Shown: positions 11,864 to 23,800 of the stretch, piece by piece
Layout: every line of letters begins with the position of its first letter
How positions within the stretch are numbered: position 1 is the first letter of the stretch
Assembly (NCBI GenBank): GCA_027559495.1
Contig: JAMXSV010000001.1
Location: 930,001-994,000 of the forward strand
Length of the DNA: 64,000 nt
From: Aurifilum marmelostoma
Taxonomy: Eukaryota > Ascomycota > Sordariomycetes > Diaporthales > Cryphonectriaceae
Direction of reading: 5' to 3'
The notes under the pieces: model-generated
Database searches by the model: none
The model's input: only the letters and a program-made list of their open reading frames with translations
Told to the model about the DNA's origin: nothing
Made by a program: the position numbers and the translations under genes

Positions 11864-14665
11864 TTATGCGACCCCGCGGACGACAAATGCACACGTGTGA
11901 AGTGCTGGGCACTTTAGCGATCCGAGACCGAGGGGTAAGCCTCTGGATGGTGCAACGGCGGTGTCCAAAGAGCCAGCCCCTCCCTCCTCATGTGGTTTGC
12001 TTGACCTCGCCTGCCCCGCATGACGAATGACTGGTAGGCGTCGTTCGCAGATGGTCCTCTGGTTGCTGCCCAGGTCCTCGGACTGTTAGGGGAAGGGAAG
12101 TTTTAATGGCCACCAATGCCGGGACGTGGTCACCTTGACATTACACCGACTGTACTAGACAGGCAGAAGTAGTAATGAGGTGCATGAGGAAGACCGTCGA
12201 TGATTGGACGAGGGAGGCTGGAATGCAGATTGCAACCAGCCTCACTTCTACGCTGCAGTAGGCGAATAAACTTTTTTTTTCTTTTTCTTTTCTTTTTTTC
12301 TCTTGCAGGTGGAGGTGTAGGTCAGCCGGCGCCCCAGGCAGTCGAATGAGGGGACGGGCATCCCTTTGCGCGTCTTGGGATAGCGCTAGGCCTGCTGTTC
12401 TGGAAGACGCGAGAGGCCGAGGCGTGCCAGGACGTGGGGCTACCCTCCCGGCTGATTGGGGGCGTGTCGACAGGTCCCCCAGCAGTGTGAGGGTGGTGCA
12501 CAGGCAGACAGGGTGAATGTGACTGCCCTGCCCACCCGAGAGAGGGGGAAGGAGGGGGGCAAGTAACATGCTTGGGCCGCCATTCCAGCTGCACCGGCGC
12601 AACGTGGCCCCTTTGTCCAACTTCATCCTGATCGTGGTGCCGTCATCACGAGGACACCTGCCCTCGTTGGCTGACCACTGGTTTTGAACGAGTCGAGCAT
12701 TCAAAGAAAAACACTGACCGCCCTTGGGAAGAGACGGGCACTCTTGCATGTCGAAATCCACTTTTCGTGTTGCTAGTCGGCCCAGAACCCAAAGTTGGAA
12801 TGCAGCTGTGCTCGTGCCGCTGGGGCCATCTCCATGTCGTCGTCCTTGTCGTCCACTCTCACAAGGACACGAGAGCCGGACCCCTTCGCGAGGATCGAGG
12901 ACAGGGCCTCCTAAGAGAGCTGCCCCTTTACAGTCAGATGATCTCACCTAAGGCCAAGGAAGATCAGGCCTGGATCGGTATACCACCAACAAGGAGAAGA
13001 TCTCATGGTGATGATGTGCAGACCTGTGGTGGCCCCATAATTCCGTTCGTGGGGAGGGGGGGGAAGTAGGGACAGCATCAGATGCAAAAAAAAGTTGGCT
13101 CTGGCCCGCGTCTGCGCTGCCTGGTGTCTTTTGGTCCAACCATATTCACTACCAACCCGGGATGGGGAACACCTTGCACTGTGTCCCCGTACGACGTGTC
13201 TCGCGTGTGTCCTCGGGTTGTATGAGGAGCTGCTTAAAGGCACTGGACTAGATCGTCGTCGTGGGGGTGGGGCAATTTAGGAGGGAGGTTGGGCCACACA
13301 CACCCCTCCCCCCCCCCCCTCCCCCCCTCTTCTCGTTTCTCAGCTGTATATGTACCGCTGTAGTACGGTACTTGATCCATCCTATGGTGCCTCGCGTCGT
13401 GTCTCTCGTCTCGCCCAGAAGATGGAAAGGCAGGAGACGCCGGGTCGATTGATCAAAATCAAATAGTTGTCTTGTGTGTGAGAAAAAGGAGATAACCAAG
13501 CTTCGAGGCGGGTGTGCGCCCCTAGCCGTGATGACTTCAGACCTTTTCAAAAGCAAGAAATCGAGGAGATGAGGTGGTTTGTTGTAGAGTAAGGAGAAAG
13601 GAGGGGGGAGGGGGTCGAGGGAGGGAGGGGGGTCGAGGGAGGGAGGAGGGGGAAGGCACCCATCGTGTCGTGTACAACATAGTACTAACCGTAAAAAAAA
13701 AGTATGGTACACGGCATGCAAGTAAGAGCGTGCTACTATAGTTGTAGTATGTACCGCTGTACCGTGCTGAGTAGGTATGGCAGGAGCGTCCTGCGCAGCT
13801 GGCAGCCTGCTACTGTAGCAAAGTACAACGGTGGCATCCTTGTGGGTCTAGTGAGGTTTAGGCCATTCCACCCCTCCGGAGCTTGGAAGAAATGACCCCA
13901 CTTTCTGCTGCAGGTGGGATGCATGTGTCGCCTGTACCTCGGGCTGGCAGACAGTCGGCACAGGCCCGCAGGTAGCCTGTACTGCGCTGTCCCAAGGGCA
14001 ATTTCACAGCCAATGTGCGCTAGACAGTTCTTGGGGCCACCTCTCCCCCTCCCACAAACCCCCCTCGCCCCTCCAAAGAGACAAGGGCCACCCAAATTTC
14101 GGCCCTCCCTTTTTCTCTGCGACTCCCGCCGCGAACGAGAAGCCAACCCCTCCTCTCCTCCCTCCCGTTCATCATCAACTCCGCATTACTTGCGAGAACA
14201 CTTTTTTCCAACCACCACCACCTGCACAACCTGCATCGACCTCGAGTCCACCACACACAAGCACACACATCCTTCGCCTTTGTCCCAGAGCAGGACCATT
14301 CCCTTCACTTGCAGTACATTGATTTGGCCACTGCTGCCATCTTATCCCCTTTACCCAACCACAGGTCTTGTCCATGACCCGTATACCGACCCAAATGAAC
14401 CACATCGCCCCTCAGAGTCAAGTCGACACACTTTAAATCCCACGGGAGCGCGTGCGAGCGAGGAGCCAGGCGATTTTCAACATCGTTCTGTGAGGGAGTC
14501 AATTAATTAGTTTTCCGAGTGCCGACCGTCGTTGCCAACCGTCGCCGTCAAGTCCAGTGTGTTGTCGTCCGTCCGTCCGTCCTGCCGCGACTGGAACCCC
14601 TCCGTTCCCGTTTCGCAAGTCTCGTTCGACTTCAGCCCCAACGCGACAGACCGTCTTCCACAAAG

Positions 14666-17349
14666 ATGCCTGGCGCAGCCGTTGCCGCTATGCCTGTGCC
14701 CGCCACTGCGTCTCCAACGCCGGCCTCGCGAAAGACCTCACTCGCACCAGAGAGGAAGTACAAGTGCCAGTACTGCTCCCGTGCCTTCAGCAGGAGCGAG
14801 CACCGAAGCAGACATGAGCGTTCTCGTATGTGAATCCCATCTCCCAACCCCCCCCCCCCATCTTGTTGTCAAGATGTAACACTGTCGTCTGCAAAAGAAA
14901 CACATTTTACCCCCAAGTGGGATGGTGCTGCGGTATCTTATTCGTCGCACCAGACGCGGCAGCCAAAATTTTTTTTCCGCTTGTGGCTATAAGCTGACTT
15001 GAAACCTCCCCAATATGCAGACACCAAGGAACGGCCATTCAAGTGCATGAAGTGCAGGAGCACATTTGTGCGCCGCGACCTCCTGCTGCGACATGATCGA
15101 ACCGTCCACGCCAAGGATGGAGGCATCCCTCTCCATAGCGATGGCAAGCGCCGCGGTGGTCCCAAGCCCAAGACGGTTGCCGCCGCTGCCAAACCTGAAC
15201 TGGGCCTGGACGACTCGGCTCTAGAGCACATGGGTGGAGGTGCCGACAGCGGCTTTGACGTCGAGACTGCAGCCATGCTTGTTGCTGATCTCCATCACAA
15301 GGCGACCGCTGTCATGCACGGCAACAACGGATCCTTCGAGGCTGGCCAGGCTCCCTTCGCCCAGAATGGCGACGCCATCATGGACCCTCCGACCGTGACC
15401 TACCCGAACGGCGCCATCGGCCTTCCTACCCAGTGGGACGCCTTCCACGGGGAGCACAAGAATTCGGCTCTTGCTTCGGCCAACGGATCGTTTGCTTCGC
15501 AGCACTCGCTCGCCACCAGTGCTAGCACCGTCCAGCCCCAGTCCAGCCCCATGTTTCCCCGACAGGCCAATGGTCATGATTCCATGAGCTCGCAGTCGCT
15601 CGCCAACTCGGTCCAGCCCTCCGCTGTCGGCACGCCCAGTTCGCAGGGCGCCCACGCCCACGGCGATGCTCGTCAGGCGTCGGCCGGGTTCAAGGCCCCT
15701 CAGCTGAAGAGCGATGAGGAACGCAGCATGATCCAGGAGAACATCCGCAGCTATGACGCCGAGCATGCCATCCCAGACGGCTTCCGTCTGCCGAATCTCG
15801 CGTGCCTCAACCGGTATCTTTCGACCTACTTTGGCATGTTCCATCACCACCTGCCGTTCCTCCACCCGGCCTCGTTCGAACCGACCAAGGTTTCGCCTGC
15901 GCTACTCCTGACTGTGCTGTCCATCGGTGCGCTCTACGCCTTTGATCAGGAACAGGCCTACATGCTGCACGTCGGCAGCAAGATCCTGGTCAACCAGTTC
16001 CTTCAGAACAAGGAGAACTTCAGCTCTCGCAAGTGTCCGCTGTGGGCCATGCAGGGCTCCCTGCTGAACATGATCTTTGCGAGCTGGAGTGGTGACCCCA
16101 AGGGCCTGGAGTGGGCCTGCTCCATCAAGAGTCTCCTGGCGAACATGGTTGCCGGTAACCGCTACGAGCTGAAGCTGAGACAGGAAGCCCGTGAGGGCCG
16201 CCTGCCGACGCGGGCCGAGTGGGTCGAAGACGAAGGCTGCAGGCGCACGTACTACGCGGTCTACATCTTCTTTGGCCTCCTGACGCTGTCATTCAACCAC
16301 ACGCCGGCCATGAGCTTCAACGAGTTTGAGGACCTCCACCTGCCCTCGACCGAAGCCCTCTGGAACGCGACCGTGACCGACGAGGTGGCCTGGCAGGAAC
16401 AGCTGGGTGCCTCGGCGGGCATGACGTTCATGGAGGCGCACGAGAAGCTGTTCCAGGGCGAGGCGCTCAAGTACAGTGCCTTTGCTACCCGTGTGATGAT
16501 CAACGCCCTCTTCCTTGAGGTCTGGTACCACAAGCGCAGCCCTGAGGCCCTGCAGGATGTGGTCACCGAGTACAAGCTCAGGCTCGCTCTCGAGACGTGG
16601 GAGAAATCTCTCGATCTCTGCGAGCCCGAGGCTGCTACCGTGCCCATCATCTCGCCTCACAAGGGCCACCCTCTGATCTTCAATGCTACGGCCATGTTCC
16701 GCAGCGCCCGAGCTCGACTCGAAGTCGACCTCAAGACCGTCCAGGAAGCTCTTCGTTACCATGATTCGTACGAAGTCGCTGCGGCGATGTCAGGCGCGCG
16801 GGACCGGGTCAAGCGCTCTTCGGAGATGATCAAGGTCATCCAAGAGTGCTATGACTGCATTGAGACGGCGGTGGTCCAGGGTGTCCGCTGGGTTGCCCGC
16901 ACCTCTCCTACCAACTGGAGCATTGAGCACCCTCTCTGCGGCATGGATCTCATGATCATCCTCAGTCTCTGGCTCTACCGTCTGGAACATGACGAAGAGC
17001 CAGCCACTGATGAGGAGATGGTCATGTACAACAAGATCCGCAAGCTCTTCGAGAAGGACCTGGAGCAGCACTACATCTCTCAGCTGGGCTCGATTGTGGC
17101 CCGTCTGTGGGGCTCCATGCTTGACGAGGTGGTCGTCTGGGGGTAAGTGTCATGGTTTCCCCCCCTCCCGCGCTACTGCACCGACTTGGTCGCTAACTAG
17201 GTATTCACAGGATGACCCGACTGATGGGCGAGTCTTTCCGTCTCCACGCGCAGGCCCTCTGCGGCTATGTTGATGACATTGAGATGTCGTCCAATGTCTC
17301 GACGCCGTCCATGACCTCGCAGGGAGCTGACGCAGACAGCGTGTATTGA
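14666..17349 (+). CDS. C2H2 zinc-finger transcription factor with fungal-specific regulatory domain
   Basis: Nuclear DNA-binding regulator of about 806 residues. Exons are 14666-14825, 15021-17142 and 17211-17349. Introns begin GTATGT and GTAAGT, have CTGAC and CTAAC branch sites, and end in GCAG and ACAG. Two adjacent C2H2 fingers use C34, C37, H50, H54 and C62, C65, H78, H83. The first intron splits the His codon that begins the HTKERPF linker, which confirms the join. After a Ser/Gln/Ala-rich linker, the region from about residue 310 onward resembles the fungal-specific transcription factor domain (NRYLSTYFGMFHHHLPFLHP and following). The finger pair resembles the Adr1 class; no specific orthologue is claimed. 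Start chosen as the first ATG in frame (CACAAAGATGCC). Target genes cannot be inferred from sequence. Confidence 0.9.
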
Positions 17350-19434
17350 TTATTCGACGATCATTCCCAACACTTGCACATGTCTCATCCATCCGCCTTT
17401 CCCCGGGGAGGGATTGAGGCGACTTTCCTTGAGCATACTTTACTCAGTCTCATGTTTCTTTCTCCCAACTTGATTTCATCGTCCGGCGTGGGGGGCGAAG
17501 GGTTTCTCGTCCTCGAATCTCCTTTCTATTTCCTTTTTTTGCTTTTGTTTTCTTCTTTTTCTTTTCCGCGTTTATATGTTTACGAAGGGTCACTGGTAAT
17601 AAGCAAGGAAAGGGGGGCAGGTTTGGCAAAAAGCCCGGTCGGTCATGCTTTTTTTGGTCCTTTCACATGGTTTGGAAAGGTCGAGGTTGAGAGGGCTGAA
17701 GCATGCTTCTGGCGGGCAACCTAATATCCGCAGCACGGATGGATTCGTTGGCTGGCCCCAATGGGAGGATTAGGACTCTTCTTCTTCTCCTTGTCCTTTT
17801 CGCTACGGCGACCCTACCGTTTACTTTTAATCCTTCTTGTTCTGAGCTTTTGGTTTTGGTTTTTATTTTCCTACTTGTTTGTCTGTCTTGTCCTTTTCTC
17901 TTCTTTTCTTTTCTGTCTCCTTTTCCTGATACCTTGTTCGATACTGATGCGTTGTTTGATTTATCGTTTCTCGTCCTTCATCCTTTATTGGTGTACTAGA
18001 CGTGGAAACATGGACATGCGGGAGGGCAGTAGGGATGGGTTTTGCGTCGGGGCCAGAAGTAATGCAATAACGAGGTTCGCGACGAGATTGATTTTCTGTT
18101 TATTTTTTTTGCTTTTGTGTTCTTGTTTTCATTGTTCGTTGTTGTTGTTCTCCTTTTATTAATGATGGTCGACTCGGATATTCGAGGTGTACAGGAGCAT
18201 TTTCGCAGTCTAGCGTTCAAGCAACGTCTCTCTTCTCTCTATAAATCTGTGCGCGCAATGCCTGATGAGTGACAGTCATGACATGTAAGCCAATGATCAG
18301 ATGTTCGTGGCTGGTTTGCTGGCTTGGTAGGGGACTCTTTTGGGCCGATCTGACTGCGGCGTAGCCTATGAAGCGGTCATGATGGCACTTGTGACTGACA
18401 CCGTCCAGACAAGGAGGGCTGGTTGGGCGCACTATAACTTATGCGAAACGTGCAGAGGTGTTAAGGGCAGGGATGTCGCCGACTTGTTACTGCCTTTGGA
18501 AGGTGATTGATTGATCAGATGCACTGTAGCCCTCAAGGGAGGCAGGCGATCATGTCCCTCACCATAAGCGCCACAGCAGTCAGAAGGGTCCTTCTGCAGT
18601 GCACACACATCGCCCTCTACCTTGTTCTTGCCTGGCGGTTTACAAAGGAATGTACATAGAGTATGTCCCTGTGTGATCCGAAAGAGAATCAGAAACCCAC
18701 ATGCGGGTGGTAGCTTTCTGCACGACTCCAGATCGGCATTCCGTTCCAGCCTTTTCTTTTCTTTTTTTTTTTTTTTCCCCCCCCCAACCCCCCCCCTTCC
18801 TTGCTCCTGCATTGGCGCCATCCGGCGTCCTGGTCCCCGGGAATCATGGTACATTGTACATTGTCTTGCCCTTGCAGAATACCATGGTGTCTTTCTTTTT
18901 CGACTAGGATCTCAAACCATGTCTCTCCCAGCCCAGCCAACCAGACGTTGGGAGATGGATACGAGGGAGGAGTTTGCCTCATCGTCCCAATGGAAGCGCC
19001 ATCCCAAGATACGCCCGCTTTCTATCGGCAGCAGAGAGGAGTTATGACTTTGTTTTTCTGACTTGACGATTGACACTTTTGAGTCTCTCACTCTTGTGTG
19101 TGTGCGTGTGTGTGTGTATGACTGTATCACTTGATTGATACAATGATTCACACCTGGTCGCTTATCACGGTTATTGACTCGTTTCTTGGAAGATTGGATG
19201 ACTTGATTGTTGCTGCGTTGAGTGCTTGTGTCGCGTGACGCTTCCTGCACTGTCTGTCCTTGCGCAATCCCTGATATCGTCTGTGAAACTTCGCCTGAGA
19301 CCAACATTTTACCTCACACGTTGACCCGTGCTGAGGACCTCAAGGAACCATTTCTGCTGCCAGTGCAAGCAGAACAGATTTAATTAAACCTTGCAACCTT
19401 TCTCCTCTTTCATACTTTTACCTCGAGTAGCGCC
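17350..19434. other. Intergenic, 2.1 kb, no gene seen
   Basis: The first part (17350-18160) is T-rich and probably holds the 3' end of the transcription factor mRNA. Frames on both strands are short and without motifs. The remainder is presumably the promoter of the GH16 gene. Confidence 0.6.
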
Positions 19435-20861
19435 ATGGCGCGCCAACCTCACTCCGGCCTCGAGATGGCCACCACGAGGAGGAAAAAGACCGGCCTCCTC
19501 TCAAGCTTCACAACGACATTCGCCCTACTCCTGGCCGTGGGTGGTGTGCGCCCAGCCCGCGCCGACTGCGAGTGCGGCTACCGCCTCACGACACCCCCGA
19601 CCAACAGCACCAACGCGACGAGGCAGTACGTCGTGACGGACCTGATCGAGACCAACTTTGTCAACATCAGCAACATTGCCAAGAACACGGACTGGGTGCG
19701 CCAGAACTGGAGCGAGGACGCCACCGTCGCCCGCGGCAGGTACGGCGAGATGATGAACGTCGACAACGCGGTGTCGTCCGAGGGGGACGGCCTGCAGATC
19801 ACGGTGCAGGGGGGCTCGGACGGGACGGCGGGCGGGGACGTGGAGGGGGGGTGAGGTGGACAGCGCGCGGCTGGACGTGTCGTATGGGACGTTTAGGAGC
19901 AGCATGAAGCTTACTGGGGTCGCGGGGACCGTGTCGGCCTTCTTTTGGGTGAGTCTCTGTTGGGTGGTTGGGCAAAGAAGAGTTGGGTCGTCTTTTTTTT
20001 TTTTTTTTTTTTTTTTTGGGTGTGTTTGTTCAACATGTTGAGCAATGGCTGGAGTATCCAGAATATCAGCTCCAGCAGAGCTCACAACAACTTTCCCTCT
20101 CCGCTCCCTTGTCACAGCCCTCTTCTCAACCCAGAGAAGAAAGTGAAAGAAAAAGAACACAACAATTATATGCTCATGCTAACGTCTTTGCACAGTACTA
20201 CAACGACACACAAGAGATCGACATGGAGTTCCTGTCGAGGGAGTTCCAGACCTCCAACGCCAGCTACCCCATCAACCTCGTGCTGCAGTCCGACGCCTCG
20301 AGCGAGGCCGGCTACGACGCCGCGCACACAAACACGTACCAGGTCATCTACCTCCCCTTCGACCCGCGCGCCGACTTCCACGAGTACCGCATCGACTGGG
20401 TGCCCGGCCGCGTGCTCTTCTACGCGGACGGCACCGTGCTCGCCGAGATGGACGACCCCTCGGCCGTGCCCACGCACGCAGGCCACCTCGCCGTCAGCCA
20501 GTGGAGCAACGGCAACCCGGAGTGGTCCGGCGGCCCCCCGGCCAGCGACGCCGTGCTCGAGGTCGGCTACATCAAGGCCTACTTCAACAGCAGCGATGCC
20601 GGCCGCCAGACGGCCTTTGCGGCGCGGTGTGCTGACCCGGGCGCGGACGGCGCCGTGTGCGACATACCGGACGTCACCGCGTCGAACTCGTCGGCTGCGG
20701 GCTGGTTCTTCTCGGGGCAGAAGAATATGACCTCGAACCAGACTGTGTCGTCGGACAGCGGCATCGAGGGCTCGGCTGCTGCCGAGGTGAGGGTCGGCGG
20801 CCTGAGCTGGGTGCTGATGGGGGCCTCGCTCGCGGCGGCAGGCTTGATGCTCGGGCTCTGA
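19435..20861 (+). CDS. Secreted GPI-type GH16 glucanase/transglycosylase-like protein, apparent frameshift
   Basis: Predicted cell-wall enzyme acting on beta-glucan, about 392 residues once the frame is repaired. Exons are 19435-19948 and 20196-20861; the intron 19949-20195 begins GTGAGT, has branch GCTAAC and ends ACAG. The N-terminus has a basic start and a hydrophobic signal segment ending ARA before DCECGY, the usual mature start of this fungal GH16 group. The Met at 19465 gives a more typical signal peptide. The GH16 catalytic motif EIDMEF (about residues 178-183) directly follows the intron, within FFWYYNDTQEIDMEF. The C-terminus is Ser/Asn-rich and ends in a hydrophobic tail, as for GPI attachment. 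In the given sequence exon 1 stops (TGA 19852-19854) after a G7 run at 19845-19851. Reading one G fewer restores GGEVDSARLDVSYGTFR and the rest of the family pattern. Exact substrate is not determined. Confidence 0.82.
19993..20017 (+). repeat. T25 homopolymer in the GH16 intron
   Basis: Twenty-five consecutive T about 45 nt after the donor of the GH16 intron. It makes the intron long (247 nt) for this window. Confidence 0.9.
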
Positions 20862-23800
20862 GGAAGGAAGGGCAGTCGGAAAGTTTAATACGCGCGAGAC
20901 TCGGGCTTTCACAGCAGAGGCTGCTTTGTGGCTGGTGGAGATATCCGTGAGAGAATGGACAAGGTGTTGGATGGGGCTTTGAGGTCCCTGGCGTTTGGTT
21001 TCGGGATTGATTAGGCGTTTGAAAGTCCCTTAAGCGTTGATGGGAACGAAACAAGATAACAGGTCCTATGGCGCAACAGGATATTGATGAAGTCAACAGA
21101 TGAGCAGAGTGGCTCACCTGCCTCCATTTGCCACTCGCATGGCCATTATTGAGTGAAGCAAACTACGAGCACAGACTGTGTGGGGCAATATTATCGTACG
21201 CCTGTCAACAGCAATCCAGTGCTAAGGGTTCGTTCTTGACCGCATGCATTTTTCTAATTCCCATGAACTCCTGTGATATCGAAAAGAAAAGGCCAGAGTG
21301 AAAAGGCCAAGAAAATGATAAGAGGCAACGGGGCAACGAGGCGGGAGGAAAACAGGGGCTGACTGACGACAGAGCCAGGAGGTTCAATGGCGAGAGTGTG
21401 ACCGAACACAAAGCTGATCAATCACTGGTGTTTCCCACAGTCACAACCTTACAACACAAGATGCATTTCCGGACAGGAGGATACCACGCCAACATGGACT
21501 TGGAAGCAACGTGTGATGTGAGGAGCAATTCCAACCCCCCGCCCCCCGGGTCTCCGGGTCCGGCTTTTCGTTCATTACTCGACCGAAGCTCGATTGGTAT
21601 TCATAAAGGGACCATATCAGCTGTTTTAGCATGCTTACTACTGAAACAGGTATGTGATAAAGAGGAACTGCGTTGGGAACCAGATCTACTCTGGGATTGA
21701 GCTCCTCTGTTGGTTGCATCACACCTCTCCTCTAAACTGCTGTATGCTGTCGAGAAAAGCTATAGGCCGAGGGAGAATAGCACGACAGAGGGTAAAAAGA
21801 TGTGGGGAAGGTTTGTTAAAATAGGGTTAATTTTCCCTTATTCTTTATCTGGTCAGATTCGAAGATCCCAGGGCATGTCTCCATGTGCCGGCATATGCAC
21901 GATCCTCTGAGTATGCAGGTTTCAGATGAACATGTCAAAGGAACAGCCAGGACTCAACAAAGATCACTACTCACATGCCTGACACAAACTTGTCGAGGAT
22001 CCCTGAGGGCAATGTCCTTGTGCTGGAGGGTAAGGGGACGTACAGAGGGGGTGAGGTTGACGAGACCTCGTGCTCTATCTGGGCTGCTCCCATGCTCGCC
22101 CTTCTCCACGAGTGAGCAGACAGAATTGGATCCTCTCCCCTTTGCATCCTAGTCTGCCCAGAGGCGCCTTTTCTCTTACGTTCCAAGAGGTTGTCATCAC
22201 TGCCCTCAGCCTGATCTGGTGATTATTCTCTGGTCAACTGGGTTGCGCCGCACACGAGGGCCACGATGACCCCCTTCTCGTTGCTTTCCTTACTCCCCAG
22301 TATCCGAGATCCATCAGCTAGCCCAGGGTCTGGGAAGAAGCGGCACACAGGTTGACTGTCACGCAGTGGGAAAAACAGATGGATGCTGTTGTTGGCTGGG
22401 CCCGGGGCAAAGTGAGCATTCGACGGCTGCAGATGAGGTTTCACAGCCATGCAAAAAGCCCTGAAGTCGGTCCGAAGGATTTGCTGCCTGCCTGGGATCC
22501 AAACACATATGCCGGATGACGGACAGTAAGTACGGATCTTCAGTGGTGAGCAGCCAGGATGATGATGCGCCTTGTCCCCCTTGTCCCCCTCCCCCCCCCC
22601 CTCCTCCTCCTTTACCTACCTTTTTCTCCAAGTCCTTGCTGTGGCTCCTCTTTTCGAATCGAGAGAGGAACCGTCACTAGCCTCGGAACCCGAATCTGAC
22701 AAAGACAAGACAGAGGCGTTGGCAGAAGCAAGGAGATGGCTTTGCCTATTGTGTGTCATCTCGGAGGTCAGCCCTTCTCCCAACAAATTCTGGACCGCCT
22801 CTCGAACGGATGGAGACGACGTGTTTTAATTTGCAAGCATCTAATGGAGGTGAGGCAACTTGAGTGGCTGATTCATGATATTAAGGGAGACAAGGTGTAC
22901 CATGATGGAAAGAAGACACAAAAGGGTAAAAAAGGAAAACAAGCGTTGGTGGCTACTCCATGTTCCTGAGTAATTCCCCGAGTAATATTGTGGATGGGAC
23001 TGAAAGGGTCGCAGCTGCCATCTGATCTTGGAGCTCGGTGAGTCCTTCCTCAAGAGAAAAAAAAAGAAAACAGAAACATCGATTCGGTGGATCCTTCCAT
23101 GTCATGCTTGATGTGCGCAGGGGCTCTTTCCTCCATTCAAGATCTGCAGTTGTGATCACTGATCTTGGCATTTAATCACCCTAGCCCAGGTACTCAAGTA
23201 AGTGTGTACTTGATTAGCACACTCAAGGAAAGCCCCTACCCATCTGGTTCATAGTAGCAGCAGTTGCTTGGACCCCTCCAGTGAGCGCTCACACCTAGGC
23301 CCTAGCAGGCTTGTGTGAGGCAGGTAGGTAGTAGAGGCCGAGCAACCCACCAACACACAGCGCCGACATGGACCCCGCCCCCTCTAACCGATTTCCCCTC
23401 TGGCCCGGGTTTTGGCGCCCCTCCGCCCTCCTTCTTCCACCCCAAAAAATGAGATAGCTCAGAATAAACCTGTGGCACGAGACTGGCTGGGCCCTTGGTC
23501 AGTCAGGCAGAACATGCTACAGGGGTGCGCTTGTTCAACCGGACCAGCGACACAACCTCATTTCATCCCAACGACCACTCATCGTCCTCAACCCACATCT
23601 TCTGCAGGCCAGACGACACAAGACCGACCGCACCCCAGATTCCTGGCAACCCTTCTTTTCTGGGTGTGGGAACCAGTCTTTAGCCCTGCTCGCGGCCCGA
23701 TTTGTCAACAAGATGAACAACAGGGGCCTCTTTACAGCAACCGATGCAACACAAATTTCCTCCCCCCTCCTTCATCCTCGACGGGGGATATTCCCTGCCG

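Larger units (their letters stand above)
2407..14665. other. 12.3 kb gene-poor region, no convincing gene
   Basis: Between the cdc25 start and the zinc-finger gene I see no reading frame with recognisable protein character on either strand. Frames of 200-330 codons exist (10837-10223, 11863-10880 and 12947-12141, all minus), but they lack any motif and have irregular composition. The first few kilobases probably hold the cdc25 promoter and 5' leader. They are full of simple repeats: (TG)n at 2820-2835, a purine tract at 4010-4083, (AC)n at 5773-5798 and poly-A at 6755-6788. The last 600 bases, roughly 14030-14665, are pyrimidine-rich and probably form the promoter or leader of the transcription factor gene. 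Confidence 0.6.

Noticed and set aside
20166..20912. 248-codon frame antisense to the GH16 second exon
   Set aside because: It mirrors a GC3-rich coding exon and has no motif. Such antisense frames are a by-product of codon bias.
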